NCBI RefSeq assembly: GCF_001719045.1
Contig: NZ_CP015423.1
Span: 1,736,001 to 1,800,000 of the forward strand
Length of the DNA stretch: 64,000 bases
Reading direction: 5' to 3'
Source: Paenibacillus polymyxa
GTDB lineage: Bacteria > Bacillota > Bacilli > Paenibacillales > Paenibacillaceae
The notes beneath the pieces were generated by a model, which was given only the letters and a program-made list of their open reading frames with translations, was not told the origin of the DNA and did not search any database. A program made the position numbers and the translations under genes. Of the stretch, positions 9,766 to 16,933 are shown one piece after another (the first letter of the stretch is position 1; every line of letters begins with the position of its first letter).

Positions 9766-9876
9766 GTGAGCCACTGTCATCCTGTAAGCCCTTGCCCTGT
9801 TTTTGGAACTTCAACTGGCACCATTCTTGTTCTTTATATTCTGCTCGTCATCATTCTCCGTACTTGCTGGTTTTAA
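9766..9876 (+). CDS. YjcZ-like sporulation peptide (36 aa)
   Basis: A GTG start preceded by AGGGAGGTG opens a 36-codon frame. It has a short Cys/Pro-rich head (SHCHPVSPCPVFGTSTG) and one membrane helix (TILVLYILLVIILRTCWF). A glycine/cysteine-rich head followed by a single ILVLFILLVII-type helix is the plan of the YjcZ family of tiny sporulation proteins found throughout Bacillus and Paenibacillus. The ribosome site, length and helix all support a real gene, although the polar head is less glycine-rich than usual. Confidence 0.65.
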   Translation: MSHCHPVSPCPVFGTSTGTILVLYILLVIILRTCWF

Positions 9877-10042
9877 TGTCTGAATTGCCCTAACATGTTG
9901 CCCCTTGTACCCATGCCTGCCACTTCTGGCAGGCTGTTTTGTTATTTTTTGCATGAGAACCCTATTTGGAGCTACACTATACACATATTCTTCATTTCCC
10001 GGGGAATTTCGAGCATATGTATCAGACAAGGGGTGAGCTTAA

Positions 10043-10387
10043 ATGGCGATAACCGTGATCGTCGAAGGGAAAAATGACCGCAGCAAACTTCGCCGATTAC
10101 TTGACCCGGAGGTTCACATTTTATGCACCTTCGGTACACTCAACTCTATAAAACTAGAATCCCTCCACAAGCGGGCCAAGCACGACGAAATATATTTATT
10201 TATGGACAATGACAGCTCAGGGAAAAAAATAAGGGGTGTGCTTGCAGACTCTTTTCCGGATGCCTGCCATATGTATACCCGCAAAGGATACGCTGGCGTA
10301 GAAGGCACTCCAGACGAATATGTGATCGCTCAATTGGAAAAAGCAGGGTTGGAAGAATACATTATATACCCGCCACCTGTTCTTTAG
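10043..10387 (+). CDS. Small Toprim-domain protein (YusF-like)
   Basis: This 114-residue protein is essentially a stand-alone Toprim domain. The catalytic glutamate is in TVIVEGKND at residues 4-12, and the acidic motif is LFMDNDSSGKK at about 52-62, a DxD-type site for metal-dependent strand cleavage or phosphotransfer. Length and composition match the small primase-like proteins related to YusF and RNase M5, but the RNase M5 C-terminal region is absent. GGGGTGAGCTTAA precedes the ATG. The biological role of this family is not established; nucleic-acid processing is inferred from the fold. Confidence 0.75.
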   Translation: MAITVIVEGKNDRSKLRRLLDPEVHILCTFGTLNSIKLESLHKRAKHDEIYLFMDNDSSGKKIRGVLADSFPDACHMYTRKGYAGVEGTPDEYVIAQLEKAGLEEYIIYPPPVL

Positions 10388-10400
10388 TCTTGAAAATAAC

Positions 10401-10443
10401 AAAAAAGCTGTCCTCAGGCCGCTTGCATGCCTGTTGGACAGCT
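10401..10443 (-). terminator. Terminator of ctaB
   Basis: AGCTGTCC (10406-10413) pairs with GGACAGCT (10436-10443), with further inner pairing, and six T follow on the minus strand. It sits just past the ctaB stop and also faces the end of the Toprim gene. Confidence 0.8.
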
Positions 10444-10477
10444 ATATGGTGCACTATAAAATGCCTCTAAAATGACA

Positions 10478-11422
10478 TTAGAACTTATGAACCGTATCGA
10501 CGATCATCAGCAAGAAGCTGAGTGTCAGATGGTTAATGGAAAAGAAAAATACTTTTTTTGCCCAGGAATCCGTTTCTTCTTCCTTAATCGTAAAACCTTT
10601 AAAGGCATAAAATGCCCACAGCACGGACAGTAACACGGACACGATCATAAAAATCATACCGGCATATCCATAAGCATACATAAGGATGGGTACCGGAATC
10701 AGCAATACAATATAAGGAATCATCTGGATCTTGGTCCGATGGATACCTTTTACGACTGGCAACAACGGAAATCCTGCTGCGCGATATTCCTCAACTCTGC
10801 GAATAGCAAGTGCCCAAAAGTGAGGCGGCTGCCATAAGAACAGGAGAGCGAATAAGAGCCAAGCGCCCATATCAATACGACCCGAAGCGGCCACATAACC
10901 AATCACAGGAGGCATTGCACCAGAAATACCGCCGATGGATGTGCTCCATGTAGACGAACGTTTTAACCAAAGTGTATAAATACCGACATAGACGAACATA
11001 CCAAGTAATCCCAGTAATCCTGCCTTTACACCAGAGAAGAAGAATAGAACAGCTAACCCGACAACACCCAAAATAATAGCGTATGACAACACCGTTGTAG
11101 GGGTCAGACGCCCTGTTGGCAGTGAGCGATTACGTGTACGTTCCATTTTCAAATCCAGCTCACGGTCAAAATAGTTGTTAAAAACACAAGAAGACGCCAT
11201 AACCAGCATTGTACCTAAAAGTGTAAGAATTAGCTTTATATAATCAACGTCCCATTGCGATGCTAACCAAAAACCACCAAAGGCTGCAACCAGATTGGTA
11301 CGAAGGATGCCTGGCTTGGTAACTGTAATAAAATCTTTCCAAGTGCCCGCTTTGCCGGGTGGTTTAGATTTTACAGAATAGGTAGCCGCATCCGAAGAAG
11401 TCTTATAACTTATATTATCCAT
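10478..11422 (-). CDS. ctaB: Protohaem IX farnesyltransferase (haem O synthase)
   Basis: This 314-residue UbiA-family prenyltransferase attaches a farnesyl group to haem B to make haem O for the terminal oxidase. The Asp-rich motif NNYFDRELDLKMERTRNR lies at about residues 90-107, followed by the family-typical SLPTGRLTP. A second conserved loop reads WALAIRRVEEYRAAGFPLLP. About eight to nine membrane segments are present. The start at ATG 11422 follows AAGGGGGAG; the longer frame to 11641 would add an implausible leader overlapping the divergent gene. The remaining cytochrome oxidase genes are not nearby, so ctaB is monocistronic here. Confidence 0.93.
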   Translation of the reverse strand: MDNISYKTSSDAATYSVKSKPPGKAGTWKDFITVTKPGILRTNLVAAFGGFWLASQWDVDYIKLILTLLGTMLVMASSCVFNNYFDRELDLKMERTRNRSLPTGRLTPTTVLSYAIILGVVGLAVLFFFSGVKAGLLGLLGMFVYVGIYTLWLKRSSTWSTSIGGISGAMPPVIGYVAASGRIDMGAWLLFALLFLWQPPHFWALAIRRVEEYRAAGFPLLPVVKGIHRTKIQMIPYIVLLIPVPILMYAYGYAGMIFMIVSVLLSVLWAFYAFKGFTIKEEETDSWAKKVFFFSINHLTLSFLLMIVDTVHKF

Positions 11423-11625
11423 TGTGAGTAACTCCCCCTTAGAGATGTATGAATTCGGGAGTAAGTTGAACTCCGATATAAATTTTATCATATACCTACC
11501 CCAAAAAGTTTGACAGAAAACGCACAAAACGTTCACAATTCCGATGGCAAATCGCCCCTGCTGATCGTTTACAGTAAATTTGGGTAGTAATAAGTACAGG
11601 AAACAATACAAAAGGAGCGACAGAT

Positions 11626-12609
11626 ATGGATACAGCCACACACTTTGTCATGGGAATCGGATTGGCCGGGCTGGCCTACACTGATCCTGTCGTCGCCGGA
11701 GATCCAAAGTTGGCCGCAGTCGTACTGCTCGCTACAGTCGTAGGGTCACAAGCTCCGGATTTTGACACTTTGCTTCGGTTGAAAAATAATGCAGCCTACA
11801 TTCGCAATCACCGTGGACTGTCGCATTCAATTCCCTTCTGGTTGATATGGATTTTGTCCATAACAGGACTGATTTGCCTGATCTTCAGAGATGTGCCCCC
11901 TGGTCATGTAGCATTATGGGTAACGATTGCTGTCTGCCTGCATGTATTCACAGATTTATTTAATACGTACGGAACACAGGCATTCCGGCCGTTTACAAAC
12001 AAGTGGATATCTTGGAATATCATCCATATTTTCGATCCCTTTATTTTTGGCACCCATGTTGCTGCGATTATGCTGTGGGTCACCGGATTGATTCCACCCG
12101 CTCCCTTGTTTATTACGCTGTACGTTATTATTGGCCTATATTACATTTGGCGAACCTGGAGTCATTTTATAACCAGAAAAGCGGTACGTGATATGGACAA
12201 TGAGCGTCAGGAGGGCGACATCTATTATATCATTCCCACCGTATCATGGAACCGGTGGCATGTGGTAAAAGCTCATCAGAATGGAAGTTATGACATTGGC
12301 GGATTAAATGGCAAACATTTATTTTGGACGAAACATGCAATTCCATCCACACATCCTGCCGTAGAAGCATCCAAATCCTATCGCGATGTGCAAGCATTTC
12401 GCTATTTTTCCTCCTTTGCCGTTGCCGAGGTGGAAGAACTGGAATGGGGCTACATTGTGCGATGGGGAGACGTCAGGTATCGACACCGGAGACAATATCC
12501 ATTCGTGGCTGTGGTCGCGATGGATAAGCAGTTCGGACTGATCAACAGCTATATTGGATGGCTCAGTGACGAAAAAATGCAAAAACGCCTTTCCCTGCAT
12601 ACGAATTAA
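11626..12609 (+). CDS. Membrane-bound metal-dependent hydrolase (YdjM/YfhP-like)
   Basis: This 327-residue protein has about four to five membrane helices in its N-terminal 190 residues and a soluble C-terminal domain. Conserved metal-ligand candidates are H6 in DTATHFVMG, SQAPDFD and RNHRGLSHSIPFW, which match the LexA-regulated/YdjM membrane-bound hydrolase family. AAAGGAGCGACAGAT sets the ATG. It is divergent from ctaB across a 200-base gap. The enzymatic substrate is unknown for the family. Confidence 0.82.
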   Translation: MDTATHFVMGIGLAGLAYTDPVVAGDPKLAAVVLLATVVGSQAPDFDTLLRLKNNAAYIRNHRGLSHSIPFWLIWILSITGLICLIFRDVPPGHVALWVTIAVCLHVFTDLFNTYGTQAFRPFTNKWISWNIIHIFDPFIFGTHVAAIMLWVTGLIPPAPLFITLYVIIGLYYIWRTWSHFITRKAVRDMDNERQEGDIYYIIPTVSWNRWHVVKAHQNGSYDIGGLNGKHLFWTKHAIPSTHPAVEASKSYRDVQAFRYFSSFAVAEVEELEWGYIVRWGDVRYRHRRQYPFVAVVAMDKQFGLINSYIGWLSDEKMQKRLSLHTN

Positions 12610-12649
12610 AACCTGCCTACAAGCTAACAACAAGCCGTATGAACAACAG

Positions 12650-12688
12650 ACAGCAAGTCTCCCTTCATCTGGAGCTTGCTGTTTTTTT
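12650..12688 (+). terminator. Terminator after the YfhP-like gene
   Basis: ACAGCAAG-T-CTCC pairs with GGAG-CTTGCTGT, with a one-base bulge, followed by seven T. Confidence 0.85.
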
Positions 12689-12778
12689 GGCCATACGCGT
12701 AATAAATCACATCTCATGAAAGCGCCCTCTTGACGAAGCGGACTTGCGTGATTCACAATGGTGATAAGCCATGCGTAA

Positions 12779-12809
12779 AAAAATCCGGAGCATGATCGCT
12801 CCGGATTTT
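12779..12809 (-). terminator. Terminator of the SASP gene (bidirectional)
   Basis: AAAATCCGGAGC pairs perfectly with GCTCCGGATTTT around a six-base loop, with T-rich flanks on both strands. It lies just after the SASP stop at 12862. Confidence 0.85.
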
Positions 12810-12861
12810 CTTCATCACAGTTGCTCATAATACAGCTTCCAAGATGGAGTGTTTATGTGTA

Positions 12862-13083
12862 TTACTGCAAACGGCTGCTGCCCGACAAGGATTGTTCTGC
12901 TTGTTGGACCAGCTTTTTCGTGATATATCCCCCAAGAGAACCTGTTTCGCGGGAAACAACATTACCGAAGTAACCGTCCTGAGGAATCGTGATGCCAAGT
13001 TCTTGAGCTGCCTCATATTTTAATTGTTGTAAAGCGGCGTTGGCCTGCGGTACTTGCAGGTTGTTTGAACGACGTCTGCTCAT
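12862..13083 (-). CDS. Alpha/beta-type small acid-soluble spore protein
   Basis: This 73-residue protein saturates and protects spore DNA. The GPR protease site region (KYEAAQELGI) and the DNA-contacting motif GSLGGYITKKLVQQAEQ are both present. It closely resembles the protein at 15913-16149, so the two form a paralogous pair 3 kb apart. The ATG at 13083 follows AAAGGAGATTCAAAT. A sigma-G-like promoter lies at 13139-13167. Confidence 0.95.
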   Translation of the reverse strand: MSRRRSNNLQVPQANAALQQLKYEAAQELGITIPQDGYFGNVVSRETGSLGGYITKKLVQQAEQSLSGSSRLQ

Positions 13084-13138
13084 ATTTGAATCTCCTTTCA
13101 GTTCTTTGTGAGTGAGGTTCATTGCAAGCTTGCAAGAT

Positions 13139-13167
13139 TATTATGGCTCGCTTACAACTACTTATTC
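13139..13167 (-). promoter_or_regulatory. Putative sigma-G promoter of the SASP gene
   Basis: On the minus strand GAATA and CATAATA are separated by 17 bases, about 55 bases upstream of the SASP start. The same arrangement (GCATA, 17 bases, CATACTA) precedes the paralogous SASP gene, which supports both calls. Confidence 0.6.
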
Positions 13168-13204
13168 CTGAAATTCAACATTCGAACACTGGAGGTTTTT
13201 ACCA

Positions 13205-13372
13205 ATGAGCAAAGGTTTATCCCTATGGTTCGCCGTTTCATCCATTGTCCTGCTGACCGCAGCCGCTATATCCATCAGTTATTCCGCATGGCTTGCCATT
13301 CTACTGGGACTATTATCTGTCGGCAATATCGGCTGGGGTTTCGTGGTCAAAGCCCGACAACGCCGCTCCTAA
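13205..13372 (+). CDS. Two-helix small membrane protein, DUF5325/YlaF-like
   Basis: An ATG after GGAGGTTTTTACCA opens a 55-codon frame. The product has two membrane helices (LWFAVSSIVLLTAAAISI and WLAILLGLLSVGNIGWGF) and a basic RQRRS end. Size and plan fit the YlaF-type DUF5325 proteins of Bacilli, function unknown. It lies convergent to trpS and divergent from the SASP gene. Confidence 0.6.
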   Translation: MSKGLSLWFAVSSIVLLTAAAISISYSAWLAILLGLLSVGNIGWGFVVKARQRRS

Positions 13373-13415
13373 TCCAATCCTTTAAAAGGCCTAATCCGTT
13401 TCGTCTCAATATGCT

Positions 13416-14405
13416 TTAGCGTACACGTGGCAGAAAGCCCATGCGCTCTTTGACCGCAGACAACGTGACTTCAGCCGCTTCTTGTGCGCGCTCTGCGGAT
13501 TGGGCCAAAATACGTCCAATCTCACCGGATTCCCGGATGTCACGATAGCGTTGCTGAATCGGTTCAAGCATAGCTACAACGGTCTCTGCCAGTTCTTTTT
13601 TAAATGTTCCGTACATTTGACCTTCATAGCGATCCTGCACTTCTTGGAGTGACAAACCGGAACACTGGCTGTAGATGCCCATCAGATTACTAATTTCCGG
13701 TTTATTGGCCGGATCATATCTAACCTCACTGCCGGAATCAGTAGTAGCGCGGCTGATTTTCTTGCGTATGACTTTCGGTTCGTCTAGTAGCGCAATAAAG
13801 CTGCCTGCATTCGGATTGCTCTTGCTCATTTTTTTGGACACATCATCCAGGGACATAATTCTCGCCCCTACTTCAGGGATATACGGTTCAGGAACAGTAA
13901 AATAATCTCCATAACGGTGATTAAAGCGACCCGCCAAATCGCGTGTCAGCTCCAGATGCTGTTTCTGATCGTCGCCTACCGGGACGAGATCCGCGTTGTA
14001 GAGCAAAATGTCAGCTGCCATCAACGATGGATATACGAACAGCCCTGCTCCTACAGAGTCCTTGCCTGCTGCTTTGTCCTTAAACTGAGTCATCCGTTCC
14101 AACTCGCCCATATTCGTCAGTGTTGTCATCAACCATCCCAACTCAGCGTGCTGGGGAACATGGGATTGTAAAAAGACATTGGATTTTTCCGGGTTAATAC
14201 CTGCTGCGATAAATAATGCTGCTACCGCCTCCGACTGCTCACGTAATTGAGCCGGTTCCTGCGGTACGGTAATTGCATGAAGGTCTACGACCATAAAGTA
14301 ACATTGATGATCCTCTTGCAATTTGACAAAGTTTTTCATGGCACCAATGTAATTGCCCAAAGTAAGTTGTCCGCTAGGCTGAATACCTGAAAGTACAGTT
14401 TTCAT
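13416..14405 (-). CDS. trpS: Tryptophanyl-tRNA synthetase
   Basis: This is a 329-residue class I synthetase that charges tRNA-Trp. The HIGH-equivalent signature is QPSGQLTLGNYIG at residues 9-21, and the KMSKS loop is present exactly in KKMSKSNPNAG near residue 195. Length matches bacterial TrpS. I start at ATG 14405, preceded by GAGGAGGAAGAAT; the upstream in-frame start would read into the terminator of the leader. Expression is controlled by a T-box leader immediately upstream. Confidence 0.96.
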   Translation of the reverse strand: MKTVLSGIQPSGQLTLGNYIGAMKNFVKLQEDHQCYFMVVDLHAITVPQEPAQLREQSEAVAALFIAAGINPEKSNVFLQSHVPQHAELGWLMTTLTNMGELERMTQFKDKAAGKDSVGAGLFVYPSLMAADILLYNADLVPVGDDQKQHLELTRDLAGRFNHRYGDYFTVPEPYIPEVGARIMSLDDVSKKMSKSNPNAGSFIALLDEPKVIRKKISRATTDSGSEVRYDPANKPEISNLMGIYSQCSGLSLQEVQDRYEGQMYGTFKKELAETVVAMLEPIQQRYRDIRESGEIGRILAQSAERAQEAAEVTLSAVKERMGFLPRVR

Positions 14406-14439
14406 ATTCTTCCTCCTCAGTATTTCAAAATTAGAACGC

Positions 14440-14736
14440 AAAAAGGCCCCGCATCCTCAAGGGACGCGAGACCGTGGTACCACCCTTATTCATTGCCGTC
14501 AGCCTATTACTTGTCGGAGCTATGCTCCGTGGCTGCCTGCAATCTTAAAGCTCCGTTAACGGGGAGCAATCGGCCGTCATACTGAGGACAGTAAATTCCT
14601 GTTCTGTGCGGCACTCCAAGGTCCATTCAGCAGTGCAGGCTCACCGGTTCCCATCCACCACCGGCTTTCTGAAGAGCTTATGCGAAAGCTTACTTGTCCT
14701 CATCATCGCGTTATCCATGTCATTACTTTCTAAACT
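14440..14736 (-). promoter_or_regulatory. T-box riboswitch leader of trpS (Trp specifier)
   Basis: The minus strand contains the T-box sequence GGGTGGTACCACG (complement of about 14473-14487) that pairs with the uncharged tRNA acceptor end. Right after it comes a perfect 12-bp terminator stem (GGTCTCGCGTCC with GGATGCGGGGCC) and a T run ending at 14440. A long structured stem I region precedes it. A UGG triplet (plus strand CCA at 14616-14618) in CCTTGGAGTG is the likely specifier codon, matching the downstream trpS. Known mechanism: uncharged tRNA-Trp stabilises the antiterminator. Confidence 0.93.
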
Positions 14737-14742
14737 ACATTA

Positions 14743-14771
14743 ATGATAATTCCGCATAATGTTATTGTCAA
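14743..14771 (-). promoter_or_regulatory. Sigma-A promoter of the trpS T-box transcript
   Basis: TTGACA (14766-14771) and TATCAT (14743-14748) are separated by 17 bases on the minus strand and place the transcript start at the 5' end of the T-box leader. Confidence 0.75.
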
Positions 14772-14856
14772 ATGACGATTGTGCCCTACGACCAAAAATC
14801 TGTTATCATAATGACACGAAGCTTCAACCGATTATAGTGGACAAAGGAGCATGGAT

Positions 14857-15822
14857 ATGAAACAAGTGACCAAAGAACACTGGAACGGTTACGACACGTA
14901 TGTTTTACATAGTAGTGAACTGGAAGTTACGATGATCCCTCGCCTCGGGAATAATATTATTTCAGTGCGTGATCTGAAGCTCGACCGGGATATCGTACGT
15001 CGGCCCGGTGAGGAAGAATTGGCTTTCTATTTACAAAAGCCTTATCATTTTGGCTTGCCCATTTTGATTCCTCCAGGCCGAATTCGCAAGGGACAATTTG
15101 AGTTTGACGGTGTTCCTTATCAGTTCGACCGAAATACAGCCAATGACAATCATATACACGGTCTGCATCGTAATCAGTCCTGGCGCTGCAGTGATATTGA
15201 AGAGGATGAAGAAGGTTGCAGTGTTACTACCGAGCTTTTAACAGAAAGTGATCCGCACTGGATGGAACAATTCCCCATTCCCTTACGTCTGGAGATGACG
15301 TATCGCTTGCAGGGTGCTGTATTAAGTCAAACGCTGCGCGTAACGAATTTGGGCGAAAAAGCAGCCCCATTTGGCTTAGGATATCACACTTGGTTTATGG
15401 TGGACGGAGAACCTGAGCGCTGGCGTCTAAAGCTACCTGTGAACGGCGTATATGAGCAGGATGCTGAACAACTACCTACAGGTATCATTACTTCGTTAGA
15501 TGACTTGGAACAGCTCTCTTCGGGACTTTCTCTGAAAGGAACAAATCTAGACACTCTGCTGCGGGCAACGGAAGGCCCTGCTGAAGCTCTTTTGACTCGT
15601 GACGACGGTTATCAAATCCGCTACACAGCAGATGAGCAATATTATAAGTATTGGGTTTTATATACCAAAGGTGAATGCGACCAGTATCTTTGCATTGAGC
15701 CTTATACATGTCTGCCTGATGCGCCCAATTCACCTGATCCTGTCGGGGAAGCCGGACTGATCCGTTTGGAGCCTCAGCAATCCATCGATCTCAAAACTCA
15801 GATTCATATCATATATCCGTAA
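14857..15822 (+). CDS. Aldose 1-epimerase family protein
   Basis: This 321-residue protein has the galactose-mutarotase beta-sandwich pattern: NNIISVRDLKL near the start, GLPILIPPGRIRKGQFEF, and the catalytic histidine region NDNHIHGLHRNQSW. A second histidine lies in GLGYHTWFMV and a conserved late motif reads CIEPYTCLPDAPN. It interconverts anomers of hexoses, or is a related sugar-binding enzyme. I prefer ATG 14857 to ATG 14851 because AAAGGAGC ends directly against the first ATG and is correctly spaced (about 8 bases) for the second. It is monocistronic. Confidence 0.88.
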   Translation: MKQVTKEHWNGYDTYVLHSSELEVTMIPRLGNNIISVRDLKLDRDIVRRPGEEELAFYLQKPYHFGLPILIPPGRIRKGQFEFDGVPYQFDRNTANDNHIHGLHRNQSWRCSDIEEDEEGCSVTTELLTESDPHWMEQFPIPLRLEMTYRLQGAVLSQTLRVTNLGEKAAPFGLGYHTWFMVDGEPERWRLKLPVNGVYEQDAEQLPTGIITSLDDLEQLSSGLSLKGTNLDTLLRATEGPAEALLTRDDGYQIRYTADEQYYKYWVLYTKGECDQYLCIEPYTCLPDAPNSPDPVGEAGLIRLEPQQSIDLKTQIHIIYP

Positions 15823-15852
15823 TTTTCCTCTAGTCACTTTTCTTCCTTCGGC

Positions 15853-15881
15853 GCATATTTTCATAACTCTGTCGCATACTA
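15853..15881 (+). promoter_or_regulatory. Putative sigma-G promoter of the second SASP gene
   Basis: GCATA (15853-15857), 17 bases and CATACTA (15875-15881) lie about 30 bases upstream of the SASP start codon, in the same arrangement as at the other SASP gene. Confidence 0.6.
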
Positions 15882-15912
15882 ACCTCATCACAGCCGAAGG
15901 AGGTGACTACAC

Positions 15913-16149
15913 ATGAATGAAGCTAATCAAGGCAGAAGCCGTCGCAGTAACAACCTAGTTGTTCCTCAAGCCAACAACGCATTGCAACAATTGAAATATG
16001 AAGCTGCACAAGAGCTGGGCATCACCATTCCGGCAGATGGTTACTACGGTGACATGCCATCCCGTGAAGCTGGTTCTCTGGGAGGCTATATCACTAAACG
16101 CTTGGTACAGCTGGCCGAACAGCAATTATCAGGTCGTTCAGGTCAATAA
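15913..16149 (+). CDS. Alpha/beta-type small acid-soluble spore protein
   Basis: This 78-residue spore DNA-binding protein has KYEAAQELGITIPADGYYG and the GSLGGYITKRLVQLAEQ signature. It has a longer N-terminus (NEANQGRSRRS) than the paralogue at 12862-13083. A near-consensus GAAGGAGGTGACTACAC precedes the ATG, which predicts strong translation. A terminator follows at 16220. Confidence 0.95.
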   Translation: MNEANQGRSRRSNNLVVPQANNALQQLKYEAAQELGITIPADGYYGDMPSREAGSLGGYITKRLVQLAEQQLSGRSGQ

Positions 16150-16219
16150 GCGTCATTATTCCACATGAGCATTCCGTTCATCGTAATTTACCAAAATGTG
16201 TTATAACGGGTATATAACA

Positions 16220-16256
16220 AAGGCGGTCTTCCTTAGGAAGGCCGCCTTTTCTTTAC
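16220..16256 (+). terminator. Terminator of the second SASP gene
   Basis: A perfect 13-bp stem (AAGGCGGTCTTCC with GGAAGGCCGCCTT, one G-T pair) and a three-base loop are followed by TTCTTTACTTTTTTT. Confidence 0.88.
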
Positions 16257-16270
16257 TTTTTTTAATTGAA

Positions 16271-16672
16271 TTATTCGGAATTAGCCGCTCGGTATGTAGG
16301 CTTGTTGTAGCGGATCATGAGATTCGCCATGTTGTAGTTGGATTCCAGTGTTGCATCTACCAAAATCGTTCCTTGTCTAATGGCAAAATCGAAAGCAATC
16401 TCCCCATGAGTCCAGCTACGCTTATGATTTAGCGTTTCTAGAGCCATACGCCGAAAATCCTCCCGATGCTTTGCTGATAACCCCGGTTCTACTGCTGCAA
16501 ATGTGCCACCTTTACCTGCAAGCGGATTATGACGAATCCCAAATTTCCCAACTACATTGTTACGTATTTGTACAAATACGATACCTGACGACAAACCTGC
16601 GAGTTCATTATCCAGTTCTTTTAAAACGATATCCATCTGCCTTGCTAACGACAATTGACCTACTTCGTCCAT
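16271..16672 (-). CDS. Conserved-looking protein of unknown function (133 aa)
   Basis: I do not recognise this protein. It is soluble, with an N-terminal helical stretch (LARQMDIVLKELDNELA), a beta-rich centre (GIVFVQIRNNVVGKFGI) and a C-terminus containing FDFAIRQGTILVDATLESNYNMANLM. No membrane segment, cysteine or known catalytic motif is seen. AGGAGGGTTTTTGTA supports the ATG at 16672. It is a single gene in a spore-protein/peptidase neighbourhood. The frame is clean and codon use resembles the neighbours, so it is likely real. Confidence 0.7.
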   Translation of the reverse strand: MDEVGQLSLARQMDIVLKELDNELAGLSSGIVFVQIRNNVVGKFGIRHNPLAGKGGTFAAVEPGLSAKHREDFRRMALETLNHKRSWTHGEIAFDFAIRQGTILVDATLESNYNMANLMIRYNKPTYRAANSE

Positions 16673-16884
16673 TACAAAAACCCTCCTATATACCTTATCA
16701 AGAAATAATTAATAGGTCTTACGGCTCAATTATATGCGAAGATTTTTAACCTTACAATCAAAACCAACATAATTGGGTATTTATAACTATTTTCTAAGTA
16801 TATCCATCATTTTAAATTTCGCCAACAGGTAATGTTAATTACACTTCGACATTTTGCGACTTTGTTCATCATCTTCTGCAAAAA

Positions 16885-16917
16885 TCACAAAAAAGGCCTC
16901 CCTTATGGGAGACCTTT
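16885..16917 (-). terminator. Terminator of the oligoendopeptidase gene
   Basis: AAAGGTCTCCC pairs with GGGAGGCCTTT (one mismatch) on the minus strand and is followed by a T-rich tract, just past the stop at 16934. Confidence 0.85.
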
Positions 16918-16933
16918 CAAAAGTGTAAATCTG

